A stretch of DNA of 20,614 nucleotides from WLMZ01 sp037139095 (GCA_037139095.1 JBAXHD010000043.1:1-20614), one strand, 5' to 3'. Shown: positions 7,201-14,660, counted from the first letter of the stretch. Numbers and translations: made by a program. The notes: generated from the letters alone by a model not told the origin.

Positions 7201-7529
7201 TCACCGCAATCATCAAGCCACACAAGCTCGATGACGTGAAAGAAGCGCTCCTCGCCAACGGTGTCGAGGGCATGACGGTCACTGAGGTTCGCGGCTTCGG
7301 CCGCCAGCGCGGCAAGACCGAAAACTTCAGAGGCTCCGAGTACAACATCGACTTCATCCCCAAGATGAAAATCGAAATCGTTGTTCCCGCAGAGAGCGTT
7401 GACCGACTCATTGCCATCATCGGCGAGGCGGCTCAGACCGGCAAGATCGGCGATGGCAAGGTCTGGTCCACAGGGGTCGGCAAGCTGCTACGCGTGCGTA
7501 CCGGCGAGATGGGCAGCGAAGCAATCTGA
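7188..7529 (+). CDS. glnK: P-II nitrogen regulatory protein (GlnK/GlnB family)
   Basis: Predicted 113-residue trimeric nitrogen and energy sensor that binds ATP/ADP and 2-oxoglutarate. The sequence follows the family from TAIIKPHKLDDVKEAL through the T-loop FGRQRGKTENFRGSEYNIDF to the nucleotide-binding TGKIGDGKVW and C-terminal RVRTGEMG. Tyr52 corresponds to Tyr51, which is uridylylated in enterobacteria and adenylylated in several actinobacteria. The start ATG has AAGGGG five bases upstream (7177-7182). Its place directly after amt supports the GlnK role (gating the transporter) over stand-alone GlnB, though sequence alone does not separate the two. A strong hairpin 7 bp downstream closes the unit. 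Confidence 0.95.
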   Translation: MLEMITAIIKPHKLDDVKEALLANGVEGMTVTEVRGFGRQRGKTENFRGSEYNIDFIPKMKIEIVVPAESVDRLIAIIGEAAQTGKIGDGKVWSTGVGKLLRVRTGEMGSEAI

Positions 7530-7536
7530 TGTGATG

Positions 7537-7581
7537 ACGCTCTGGCATGAGGGACGCGAGTCCCTCATGCCAGACTGGCGT
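7537..7581. terminator. 15-bp perfect hairpin with GNRA tetraloop after the P-II gene
   Basis: Positions 7541-7555 pair perfectly with 7560-7574 around the tetraloop GCGA (7556-7559), a GNRA type. ACGC (7537-7540) and GCGT (7578-7581) add four pairs across a 3-nt bulge. No T-tract follows, so this is an L-shaped-style terminator or an RNA-stabilising structure ending the amt-P-II transcript. Its base touches the next start codon at 7584. Confidence 0.7.
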
Positions 7582-7583
7582 GT

Positions 7584-8492
7584 ATGCCATTGCATCCCCA
7601 AGCTCACATGTTGATTCAGACGCTCGCTCAGCTCGGCGTTCCTCCCCTTGAGTTGGGAACCCCGCAGCAGGCTCGAGCGGGTCGCTTAGCCGGCGGGCAA
7701 CCTTCGGAACATGTGCACGAGGTCCGCGATCTCGATGCCGGCGGAGTCCCGGCCCGCTTGTACCGGCCAAGTGCCGCTCACGACCTTGGTTTGTTGGTCT
7801 ACTTTCACGGCGGCGGCTGGGTCATCGGCGACCTTGAGTCACACGACACCGTATGCCGCGCACTTGCGAATCGCAGCGGTCATGCGGTGCTCAGCGTCGA
7901 TTACCGTCTCGCCCCCGAGCACCCGTTTCCTGCAGCGTTGGGTGACTCCATTCAGGCCACCCGATGGGCACATGCGAATGCAGCCGAACTGGGTTGCGAT
8001 GCAAACCGCATCGCCGTCGGCGGAGACTCTGCCGGGGCCAACCTGGCTGCGGTTGTCGCCCAGATCGCACCGATTCCGCTGTGCCATCAGATGCTCATCT
8101 ACCCGGTCACCGATTGCCGTCGCGTCTCGCCGTCGTATTCCGAAAACGCCACCGGCTATTTCCTCACCGCTGCGGGCATGGAGTGGTTCGTCGACCATTA
8201 CCTGTCGGGCGGCCAAGGCTCGCCCGAAGACCCACGCGTCTCGCCGTTACTCGCCGACGACGCAACGCTGCGGGCTACCCCACCAGCGCTCGTGATCACC
8301 GCCGAGTTTGACCCATTGCGAGACGAAGGCGAGCAATACGCCGCCCGTCTCGCAGACCTCGGTGTCCCAACCACGCACGTTCGTTTCAGCGGAATGATTC
8401 ACGCGTTCTTCAGCATGCCCGAGATGATCGACGACGCGAAGGTTGCCCACGCGGTGGCCGCCGAAGCATTGAAAACAGCCTTCAGCAAATAG
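7584..8492 (+). CDS. Alpha/beta hydrolase, hormone-sensitive-lipase (HSL/GDXG) family esterase
   Basis: Predicted 302-residue cytosolic carboxylesterase. The oxyanion motif HGGGW (75-79), nucleophile Ser149 in GDSAG (147-151), catalytic Asp243 in EFDPLRDEG, and His273 in GMIHAFF form a complete triad of the HSL type. DYRLAPEHPFPA (106-117) is another family hallmark. The N-terminal segment HPQAHMLIQTLAQLGVPPL resembles the usual cap start, which supports the first ATG despite no visible Shine-Dalgarno. No signal peptide is present. It likely cleaves short- or medium-chain acyl esters; the natural substrate cannot be told. It starts 3 nt after the hairpin that ends the amt-P-II unit, so it may be transcribed by read-through. 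It converges on the UDG gene, with 3 bp between stops. Confidence 0.9.
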   Translation: MPLHPQAHMLIQTLAQLGVPPLELGTPQQARAGRLAGGQPSEHVHEVRDLDAGGVPARLYRPSAAHDLGLLVYFHGGGWVIGDLESHDTVCRALANRSGHAVLSVDYRLAPEHPFPAALGDSIQATRWAHANAAELGCDANRIAVGGDSAGANLAAVVAQIAPIPLCHQMLIYPVTDCRRVSPSYSENATGYFLTAAGMEWFVDHYLSGGQGSPEDPRVSPLLADDATLRATPPALVITAEFDPLRDEGEQYAARLADLGVPTTHVRFSGMIHAFFSMPEMIDDAKVAHAVAAEALKTAFSK

Positions 8493-8495
8493 CGA

Positions 8496-9185
8496 TCAGC
8501 GTGCCCCGAGCCCAAGGGCGCGGGTGAACACCGCATCGAGCATCGGTTCGGTCAAGCGACCCGTGAAAGTGTTTTGCTGGCTCGGATGAAACGAGCACAA
8601 CAACGTGAGTCCCGAATCGGTGCTCGTCTCAACGAGGTGGCCAAACTTGGGTCGCGGCCGCACGCCAAACTCTGAGCATGCTGCCTCATACGCGAACCCG
8701 CCGAGGCACACCACAACCTTGGCGTTGCGCAACAACGCGAACTCGCGCTGCAAGAACGGCCGACACGAATCGCGCTCGCTGGTCTCGGGTTTGTTACCGG
8801 GAGGCGCACACTTCACTGCAGCCGTGACCCACGCATTGGTGAGTTCGAGGCCGTCGTCGCGTGAGTGCGACAACGCCTGATTCGCCAAGCCGGCTCTGTG
8901 CATCGCACGAAATAACCAATCACCGCTTCGATCGCCGGTGAACACTCGACCGGTGCGATTCGCTCCGTGAGCAGCGGGCGCCAGACCCAACACAATGATC
9001 GACGCATTCGGGTCGCCGAACCCAGGAATCGGCCGTCCCCAATACTCTTCGTCGCGATACGAAGCCCGTTTGTCGATCGATACCTGCTCGCGCCATTCAA
9101 CGAGTCGCGGGCACGCGCGACAGTCGATCACGCGGCGACGAAGTTGGTCGAGTGTCTTCGACGTGTCCGAAGTTGCAGAACTCAT
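8496..9185 (-). CDS. Family 5 uracil-DNA glycosylase (UDGb type)
   Basis: Predicted 229-residue base-excision-repair enzyme that removes uracil, and in this family often hypoxanthine, from DNA. Four cysteines, C22 and C25 (CRACPRL) with C126 and C141, match the [4Fe-4S] site of family 4/5 enzymes. Motif GLAPAAHGANRTGRVFTGD (67-85) is the family 5 form of the uracil-binding motif, and HPSQQNTFTGRLT (200-212) is the C-terminal motif. Family 5 lacks the catalytic acid found in other UDGs, consistent with Ala in this motif. The ATG at 9183-9185 has no strong Shine-Dalgarno but has a -10-like TACTGT 7 nt upstream. It is divergent from the phosphomutase operon with a 51-bp gap. Confidence 0.92.
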   Translation of the reverse strand: MSSATSDTSKTLDQLRRRVIDCRACPRLVEWREQVSIDKRASYRDEEYWGRPIPGFGDPNASIIVLGLAPAAHGANRTGRVFTGDRSGDWLFRAMHRAGLANQALSHSRDDGLELTNAWVTAAVKCAPPGNKPETSERDSCRPFLQREFALLRNAKVVVCLGGFAYEAACSEFGVRPRPKFGHLVETSTDSGLTLLCSFHPSQQNTFTGRLTEPMLDAVFTRALGLGAR

Positions 9186-9192
9186 CCCGCCG

Positions 9193-9198
9193 ACAGTA
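9193..9198 (-). promoter_or_regulatory. Candidate -10 element, possible leaderless start of the UDG gene
   Basis: On the minus strand TACTGT (TAnnnT) lies 7 nt before the ATG at 9185. This spacing would place the transcription start at the start codon. No -35 was recognised. In the opposite direction, TAAATT (9222-9227) lies 9 nt before the ATG at 9237 and could serve the divergent operon. Confidence 0.35.
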
Positions 9199-9236
9199 GG
9201 CCGTATTCACCGAACCATGGCTAAATTTGCAGGTAC

Positions 9237-9887
9237 ATGCCGAAGAAGCCTCCCGCCGGTCCGTCGCCAACGCTTGTGTTGTTGGTTCGTCACGGACAGA
9301 CCCCCACCACGGGCAAGTTGTTGCCCGGCCGCGCCCCTGGTCTTCACCTTGCCGATCAGGGCCGTGCACAAGCCCAAGTGGCCGCCGATCGCATCGCAGC
9401 CTTGGCCAAGGTGGATGCCATCTATGCCTCGCCGCTCGAGCGGGCACGCGAAACCGCAGCACCCATCGCGAAGGCACTCGGCCAAAAAGTGCGCATCGAC
9501 AAGGGTCTGCTCGAATGCGATTTCGGCGACTGGACCGGTGCCGAGCTGTCAGCACTGATGAAGCTGCCCGAGTGGACCACCGTGCAGCGGTCGCCATCCA
9601 CGTTTCGCTTTCCCAACGGCGAGAGCTTTCTCGAAATGCAAACGCGCATGGTCAGCACACTCGACCGGCTACGTGCAGCTCACCCTGGCGGAACAATTGT
9701 GTGCGTCTCGCACGCCGACCCAATCAAGGCCGCTGTCGCCCACGCCATGGGCACACACATCGACCTGTTTCAGCGCATCGTGATCTCTACGTGTTCCATC
9801 AGCGCGATTGCATACTCCGCAGGCGGACCAATCGTGCTCAACGTCAACTCAACCGGTGGTTCGCTCAGCGAGCTTCGGCCAAGCTGA
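9237..9887 (+). CDS. MSMEG_4193-family histidine phosphatase / putative phosphomutase
   Basis: Predicted 216-residue member of the histidine phosphatase (phosphoglycerate-mutase-like) superfamily. VRHGQTPTTG holds the phospho-acceptor His19 with Arg18; ASPLERARETA (64-74) carries the second Arg; Glu93 in LLECDFGDW is the likely proton donor; SHADPIKA (158-165) carries the second His159. The HADPIKA form is typical of the MSMEG_4193 subgroup, which in many actinobacteria precedes a DUF3090 gene and a SCO1664-family gene, exactly as here. The substrate is unknown; 'phosphomutase' is a family label only, and a small-molecule phosphatase is equally possible. It heads a four-gene operon; the DUF3090 start lies 12 nt after its stop in the same frame. 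Confidence 0.88.
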   Translation: MPKKPPAGPSPTLVLLVRHGQTPTTGKLLPGRAPGLHLADQGRAQAQVAADRIAALAKVDAIYASPLERARETAAPIAKALGQKVRIDKGLLECDFGDWTGAELSALMKLPEWTTVQRSPSTFRFPNGESFLEMQTRMVSTLDRLRAAHPGGTIVCVSHADPIKAAVAHAMGTHIDLFQRIVISTCSISAIAYSAGGPIVLNVNSTGGSLSELRPS

Positions 9888-9899
9888 GTCGGTTCACAC

Positions 9900-10412
9900 G
9901 TGGGAGTCTTTTTCCAGTTCGACGATGTCGACACGTTCGCAACCGTGGCGCAAGGCGCACCGGGCCAGCGCGTGTTCTTTCTCTATGCGCGCCAAGGCAA
10001 CATCAGCGTGGCTGTGAAATGCGAGAAGCAACAAGCCGCCGCCATCGCCGACTTTCTGCGCAAAGCAATGGCCGACCTCGAGCCGTCGACAGAACTGCCA
10101 CGATCACTTTCATTCGAGACTCCGCAGTCGTTTGAACCATCGTTCGTACTCGGGCCGATTGCGCTCGGCTACGACCGCGAGAACGACCGACTCTTAGTTC
10201 AACTCGAAGAGATCATCGCGGTCGACGAAGACGGCGAACCCGACGAAGAAGCCTTCGACGATCGCGGTCAAGTGCGCGTGTTGTTGCAGCGCGATCAGGC
10301 ATTGGCCTTCTGCGCGCATACCGACTCGGTGGTGTCGGCGGGTCGGGCACCATGCGCGTTCTGCGGCAGGCCGATGGAACCCAACGGGCACCCATGTCCA
10401 ACGATGAACTAA
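9900..10412 (+). CDS. DUF3090 family protein (SCO1665-like)
   Basis: Predicted 170-residue protein of unknown function. The N-terminal half carries the family pattern FDDVDTFATVAQGAPGQRVF, followed by an ARQG...VAVKCEKQQ strand-helix region. The middle contains an acidic stretch (VDEDGEPDEEAFDD, 108-121), and the C-terminus is a compact Zn-ribbon-like motif C152-x2-C155-x8-H164-x-C166 (CAFCGRPMEPNGHPCP). It starts with GTG; no earlier start is possible because the preceding gene ends in the same frame 12 nt upstream. No Shine-Dalgarno is seen, so translation is probably coupled to the gene before it. The following kinase-like gene begins inside its last 19 bases. Confidence 0.88.
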   Translation: MGVFFQFDDVDTFATVAQGAPGQRVFFLYARQGNISVAVKCEKQQAAAIADFLRKAMADLEPSTELPRSLSFETPQSFEPSFVLGPIALGYDRENDRLLVQLEEIIAVDEDGEPDEEAFDDRGQVRVLLQRDQALAFCAHTDSVVSAGRAPCAFCGRPMEPNGHPCPTMN

Positions 10413-11098
10413 TCCACGACCTGCTCAACTCAGGCGAGATCGAAATCGTCGGCCGCATGCCCTGGAGCAGCAACGCCACATTTTTGGTGAATCTCACCGG
10501 CGAACACGGTGCCGGCCAAGCGATCTACAAGCCATTGCGTGGCGAACGCCCGCTCTGGGATTTCGAACCCGGACTCCACCGCCGAGAAGTGGCCGCATAC
10601 CGTCTCAGTGAGGCAATGGGATTTGGGGTCGTGCCACACACCGTGCTTCGCGACGGACCCGTTGGCGAAGGCTCAATGCAATGGTTCGTCGAAGCCGATC
10701 ATCAAGAGCACTACTTCACCATTTTTGAAAAACGCGAAGACCTTCACCAGCAGCTTCGGTTGATGGCCGTGCTCGACATTGTGGCCAACAACACCGATCG
10801 CAAGAGTGGCCACTGTTTGCTTGGATACGACGAACGAGTGTGGGGCATCGACCATGGCTTGTGCTTCGCCGCCGAGTTCAAACTGCGCACGGTGATCTGG
10901 GAGTTCGGTGGCGAGCCGCTACCCGACGAATCCATTGCGCCGCTGCAACGTCTGCTCGAGGCCGTGCCGCTTGACATTGCAGCGCTGTTGGTCGACGAAG
11001 AAGTGACAGCCATCCAAGAGCGCGCCGAATGGCTGCTGCAGCAAGGCGAGTTCCCTATCGACGAGTCCGGACGTAGGTATCCGTGGCCGCTGGTCTAG
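10394..11098 (+). CDS. SCO1664-family protein, PI3/4-kinase-like fold (putative kinase)
   Basis: Predicted 234-residue member of the SCO1664 family. Residues 17-40 form a glycine-containing strand pair, AIYKPLRGERPLWDF (43-57) supplies a candidate nucleotide-binding Lys46, LDIVANNTDRKSGH (127-140) resembles the catalytic loop of phosphatidylinositol-kinase-like and HipA-like kinases, and GIDHGLCF (151-158) resembles the metal-binding DFG-type motif with Asp153. This implies ATP-dependent phosphoryl transfer, but the acceptor is not known. I chose ATG 10394, which overlaps the DUF3090 stop by 19 nt; an upstream in-frame ATG would overlap further and lacks family match. Its stop lies within the next gene (16-nt overlap), so all four genes are likely translated together. 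Confidence 0.87.
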   Translation: MSNDELIHDLLNSGEIEIVGRMPWSSNATFLVNLTGEHGAGQAIYKPLRGERPLWDFEPGLHRREVAAYRLSEAMGFGVVPHTVLRDGPVGEGSMQWFVEADHQEHYFTIFEKREDLHQQLRLMAVLDIVANNTDRKSGHCLLGYDERVWGIDHGLCFAAEFKLRTVIWEFGGEPLPDESIAPLQRLLEAVPLDIAALLVDEEVTAIQERAEWLLQQGEFPIDESGRRYPWPLV

Positions 11099-12102
11099 AC
11101 GGCGTCGACGAACAGCTCGATGCGCTCATTACCGCTGCCGATATCGATGGGTTGATTCGCCTCATCGACGCGCGCTGCGCGTCAGCCAACTGGGAAGGGC
11201 TCCTGCAGCTGCGCGACCGAGCCCGCTGGGCCGTGTCCACCGGCCGCCAACTCTGGCCCGCAGCAACGCTGGCCGAGTACCGCTTAGCGCTGCTCGCGCC
11301 CGCCGAATGGGCCGCGCAGGTGCTCGACGAAGACACCGGCAAGTTCAGCATCGGCCCGCTTACTGAGGTGATCGCGCAGACACATACGTGGCAATCGTTG
11401 GCATCGTTGTTACCAACCGGGCCACGCGCTGCTTTTGTGGCCCACGAGCGCGTGATCCGTGGCGAAGTAATCGATTCATCAGAGTTACCTGATGTGCTCG
11501 AAATGCCGTTCGCATTACAGCCGTGGGAACCCCCGTATCCGCTCGCGGTATACGAGTCCGATACGGCCACCTTCGAGGCGCCCGAGCTGCCCGCTTCGTC
11601 GAGCGAACTCGCGCTGCAATTCGACCGCAGCGCTGCGCCGAGCTACGTCGAAATCATCGACGACGACGACGTGGCCCTTGCGGTTCGTCAACTCGTTGAG
11701 GCATGGACTGCTGAATCAAACGGCAAAGCCGAGGTGGTGTGTGTCGAAGGCAGCGCCATCGATGCCGTAGCAGCCCTCGGTATCTCACACGGTCACATAA
11801 CTGCGATCACTCCGGCGCACGCGCTGCAATGGCTCACCTGGGCTGGCGCGAGTGGCGGCGCATTCGGACGACGCCGAGGCACCGCGTTGGGACGCTTTGG
11901 CGCGTGGTGGCTCGTGGCCGCGCTCGGAGGCATCAGCAACGATTGGCCAACGAATCCCGACGTACTCGGCGCGTTGGTCAGCGAGTTGCAATGGTTCTGG
12001 TGGGACGCTGCCGAGCCGGTGCTGGGTTGGCAGTTGCAACTCGCTGTTGAGTTGCCCGCAGAGGGCCTTGCGTGGGCCATCAGCGCCCGCGACGCCACCT
12101 AG
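11083..12102 (+). CDS. Conserved hypothetical protein, fourth gene of the phosphomutase/DUF3090/SCO1664 operon
   Basis: Predicted 339-residue protein that I cannot assign to a named family. It starts with GTG inside the SCO1664-like gene (16-nt overlap), so coupled translation is likely. The N-terminal third (about 1-95) is helix-rich with many Ala/Leu; an acidic EIIDDDDV segment is near the middle (about 189-196); the C-terminal half is rich in Trp and Gly, including WLTWAGASGGAFGRRRG, RFGAWWLVAALGG and SELQWFWWDAAEP, ending PAEGLAWAISARDAT. There is no signal peptide and no clear membrane helix. GRRRG followed by tryptophans resembles a ligand-binding pocket, but this is only a guess. In many actinobacteria mshC follows this cluster; here this gene takes that place. 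Confidence 0.75.
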   Translation: MAAGLDGVDEQLDALITAADIDGLIRLIDARCASANWEGLLQLRDRARWAVSTGRQLWPAATLAEYRLALLAPAEWAAQVLDEDTGKFSIGPLTEVIAQTHTWQSLASLLPTGPRAAFVAHERVIRGEVIDSSELPDVLEMPFALQPWEPPYPLAVYESDTATFEAPELPASSSELALQFDRSAAPSYVEIIDDDDVALAVRQLVEAWTAESNGKAEVVCVEGSAIDAVAALGISHGHITAITPAHALQWLTWAGASGGAFGRRRGTALGRFGAWWLVAALGGISNDWPTNPDVLGALVSELQWFWWDAAEPVLGWQLQLAVELPAEGLAWAISARDAT

Positions 12103-12121
12103 ACCAGCGTTGTGGCTCATG

Positions 12122-12142
12122 CGCTCAATTACGGCGTGAGCG
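12122..12142. terminator. Small hairpin between convergent genes
   Basis: CGCTCA (12122-12127) pairs with TGAGCG (12137-12142) around a 9-nt loop, covering the end of the GH18 gene. A second short pairing, GCCAC (12094-12098) with GTGGC (12112-12116), covers the stop of the hypothetical gene. Both are weak and lack T-tracts; one could end transcription from both sides. Confidence 0.3.
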
Positions 12143-14516
12143 ACCCAAAGACATCGACGATTATGTGGGTCTTCACTGAGGTGAACACGCACAACGTGCC
12201 TGCAGACGACACCGCCGAGATCACCAAGTTCGGCAAGGTCTGGCCGCCCGCATAGTTCACGTTCGACACATTGGGACGCACCCCGCCACACGGGTACACC
12301 GTGACAAAGCCACTGAGCGCCGGGCCATCAACGGTCACGTTCAGAACTACTGCTGCGGGCGAAGCGGCAAGGCCTGCCCGACCGCCCACGTTGAGCACCA
12401 GCGTGCTGTTTACCGAACGCACGCCATCGCCAGCGAATTGCTGGTCGATGGTGGACATGCCGGGTCGGGTATCGAGCAACCGCGCTGGCTGAGCCAGCGG
12501 CGCAAACTTGCCCGGCGACAGTTCGCCGAACGTGTCGATGATGACATGAGCTTCACCCGATGAAAAAACACACACCGACCCATTGGCTCCAACCGCGGTG
12601 ATGACCGCATTGGCAACGGTGACGCCGGGAACGTAGTTGAGATTCGAAGTCTTTGGTTGCTCGGTGCCGCACGCCCACAGTGTGAGGTAGCCGTTTGTAG
12701 TGGCGCCATCGATGGTCACGTTGAGTACGGCCGTCTGACCCGACGCACTCATTGCGCCTCGGCCTGCAACTGGCACCTCAAGGGTCGAGCCAGTTGTCAT
12801 TGCCCCACCACCGGTCATTTGACCATCGGTGGTTGGTTCTCCCGGGCGCGTATCGAGCAGGCGGGCGGGCGCTGGCACCGGCGTGAATGTTGTCGACGAC
12901 AGCACCCCAAAGACGTCGACCACAAGATGTGTCGGCGCCTGGTTATAGATGCAAATGCTTCCGGTGGCGCTGAGCTTGGTGACAACGCTGTTCGAGATGA
13001 TCTGGCCAGCGCTCACGTTGAGGTTCGATGTACTTGGCCGTTGGCCACAGGGATACACAGTGATGTAGCCCTCGCCGAGCGCAACCGCTGTCAGGTTGAG
13101 GGCCACTGCCGTGGCGTTTGCTGGCACCACACCGCGTCCAGCAATCTGTACTTCAAGAGTCGAATCGCTGGGGCGTGATCCGCGTCCGGCTTGCTGGCCA
13201 TCGATGGTGGTCATCCCGGCGCGAGTATCGACAAATCTGGCCGGCAACGCCGACACAAGGGCTGGCAACGGCGGCGGCACCACGTTTGGAGTGAGTTGCG
13301 GGTAGCCCGGATTCGGGTTGCCCGCCATCGCTGCGTCGACCGCTGTCCATGTAGCTGCGTCGTCGTTGCCAAGCGCCCAGAAGGCAACCCCGCCGATGCC
13401 TTTCGACTTGGCCAGAGCAATGCGCGCATACACGCCATCGGGATCCATATAGAACACCGTGTGGATCACATTGCAACGCACGCTGACGCCGTTGATATCT
13501 GTTCCGCCGATTGAGTCGGTGTAGGTAAACGTTCGTTCTTGCAGCGACCCGTTCCAGAGCGGCGTGGCACCCTTGCGTTGCGCCAACGCCGGGAACTGCG
13601 ACGTCTCGTAGCTCTTCTTCGAAAGCTTCATGTCGCTGGGCACCACCGTGGGGCAGCTGCCATCGATGTTGGTGATCCAGTCGGTGCCATACAGCGGGAT
13701 GCCCATCACGATCTTTGAGGGCTGGCCAGACACTGCAATCGCAGCATCGATACTGTTGCTCACCCACAGGTATGGCGCCATCGGACCGGCCGAACTGGTG
13801 CTGTACGAATAGGTCATCACTCTGATGCGATCGACCGTCTGGCCGAGCATTGCGTAGTCGTATACCCAGTAGCCGCTGATGCCCGAAGTACCACCGTCGT
13901 AGATAGGCGGCACGCTGACCTCGAGCGTCTTGCCAAGGGAATGCAACGCTGTCGAAAGTTCGGTGATGAACGCCGCCCACTGCGGCCGAGTGGTGGTCCA
14001 GCTAGAGCGCCCATCAGAGAACGCGAACTGTTCATAATCGAGGTCGACGCCGTCGTAGCCACCGTCGAGCACAAACGCCAGCAACTGCCAGATATGACTC
14101 GTGCGAGCGGCGGGGTCGGTCAAGATGCCAGCCATTACATGGGCCCCATTGCCATCGACAACTGTGGGGATCAGCGGCTTACCGGCCGCGCGAGTGGCGT
14201 CTTTGTAGGCCTGAATCTTGCTAGCCGCAGATGCGTTGGTGGCGATAGTGCCATCGCCTTGGGCCGAGAAGAAGAACGGCGACAACTCGCCGAACTGAGC
14301 CGAATGAGCGGTGTACGAACCAAGGGCGTCGAGCGGCTGCCACCAGGGCGCCCACCCAGAGACATCGAACACTCCACCGGTTGCAGCGGCCGGCGCCGCC
14401 GAAAAGTTGGTCGGGGCCACCACACACGCAACCGCAGCGAACAGGCTTACGGCGCACATCGCGGCGACGCGCTTGACCATTCGGTGCGCGAGACCATGCG
14501 TTGAGTTGGAAGGCAT
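12129..14516 (-). CDS. Secreted GH18 (chitinase/spore-hydrolase-like) glycosidase with three C-terminal PARLLDTR modules
   Basis: Predicted 795-residue exported glycoside hydrolase. A signal peptide (KR then AAMCAVSLFAAVACVVA, cleavage probably near APAAA) is followed by a GH18 barrel from about residue 47 to 397. The catalytic motif DGVDLDYE (155-162) keeps the catalytic Glu. The chain resembles the LysM-linked spore-wall hydrolases (YaaH/YdhD group) in IPLYGTDW and GGVAFWALGNDD, so peptidoglycan or chitin-like glycans are likely substrates. After a proline linker (VVPPPLP) come three modules of about 120-127 residues. The start is uncertain: ATG 14516 has a -10-like TACGCT 6 nt upstream, while ATG 14567 and ATG 14480 are alternatives. 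A TTG 117 bases upstream lies in the etfA terminator and is unlikely. Confidence 0.85.
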   Translation of the reverse strand: MPSNSTHGLAHRMVKRVAAMCAVSLFAAVACVVAPTNFSAAPAAATGGVFDVSGWAPWWQPLDALGSYTAHSAQFGELSPFFFSAQGDGTIATNASAASKIQAYKDATRAAGKPLIPTVVDGNGAHVMAGILTDPAARTSHIWQLLAFVLDGGYDGVDLDYEQFAFSDGRSSWTTTRPQWAAFITELSTALHSLGKTLEVSVPPIYDGGTSGISGYWVYDYAMLGQTVDRIRVMTYSYSTSSAGPMAPYLWVSNSIDAAIAVSGQPSKIVMGIPLYGTDWITNIDGSCPTVVPSDMKLSKKSYETSQFPALAQRKGATPLWNGSLQERTFTYTDSIGGTDINGVSVRCNVIHTVFYMDPDGVYARIALAKSKGIGGVAFWALGNDDAATWTAVDAAMAGNPNPGYPQLTPNVVPPPLPALVSALPARFVDTRAGMTTIDGQQAGRGSRPSDSTLEVQIAGRGVVPANATAVALNLTAVALGEGYITVYPCGQRPSTSNLNVSAGQIISNSVVTKLSATGSICIYNQAPTHLVVDVFGVLSSTTFTPVPAPARLLDTRPGEPTTDGQMTGGGAMTTGSTLEVPVAGRGAMSASGQTAVLNVTIDGATTNGYLTLWACGTEQPKTSNLNYVPGVTVANAVITAVGANGSVCVFSSGEAHVIIDTFGELSPGKFAPLAQPARLLDTRPGMSTIDQQFAGDGVRSVNSTLVLNVGGRAGLAASPAAVVLNVTVDGPALSGFVTVYPCGGVRPNVSNVNYAGGQTLPNLVISAVSSAGTLCVFTSVKTHIIVDVFGSLTP
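12132..13244 (-). repeat. Three tandem protein modules in the GH18 C-terminus
   Basis: Module 1 (13244-12870), module 2 (12869-12489) and module 3 (12488-12132) each begin PAR(F/L)(V/L)DTR and end VDVFG or IDTFG. Each contains ...AVxLNxT..., a T(V/L)(Y/W)xCG turn, SNLN or SNVN, and a second Cys in (C)(I/V)(Y/F). The two Cys per module may form a disulfide. Such modules are common in exported actinobacterial proteins. Their role, perhaps wall or glycan attachment, is inferred. Confidence 0.75.
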
Positions 14517-14522
14517 GGCGAA

Positions 14523-14528
14523 AGCGTA
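14523..14528 (-). promoter_or_regulatory. Candidate -10 element of the GH18 gene
   Basis: On the minus strand TACGCT (TAnnnT) ends exactly 6 nt before the ATG at 14516, the same geometry as at the FrhB-like gene. It supports ATG 14516 as a leaderless start. No -35 element was recognised. Confidence 0.4.
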
Positions 14529-14595
14529 GGCCACCCGATCATCGGTCTCCCCGCGGCCGTCACTCATGGTGACCAACCTGCCTGAAAAATGCGAA

Positions 14596-14640
14596 ATGGC
14601 AGTTGATCCAGCCCCTTGCGGGAACGGGATCAACTGCCAT
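14596..14640 (-). terminator. Rho-independent terminator of etfB-etfA
   Basis: Positions 14596-14609 pair perfectly (14 bp) with 14627-14640. The loop holds a second small stem, CCC/GGG (14613-14615 with 14620-14622). On the minus strand the hairpin begins 20 nt after the etfA stop and is followed by TTCGCATTTTT, a short T-tract. This is the clearest intrinsic terminator in the window. Confidence 0.85.
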
Positions 14641-14660
14641 CACGACAGTGCCATCAGGCG

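Noticed and set aside
9861..9890. Hairpins at the end of the phosphomutase gene (AGCTT/AAGCT and CTCAGC/GCTGAG)
   Set aside because: The two pairings exclude each other, lie in coding sequence inside an operon, and have no T-tract; not convincing as a terminator.
14517..14633. TTG start at 14633 for the GH18 protein
   Set aside because: It lies inside the etfA terminator hairpin, would precede the signal peptide by about 50 residues, and has no ribosome binding site.
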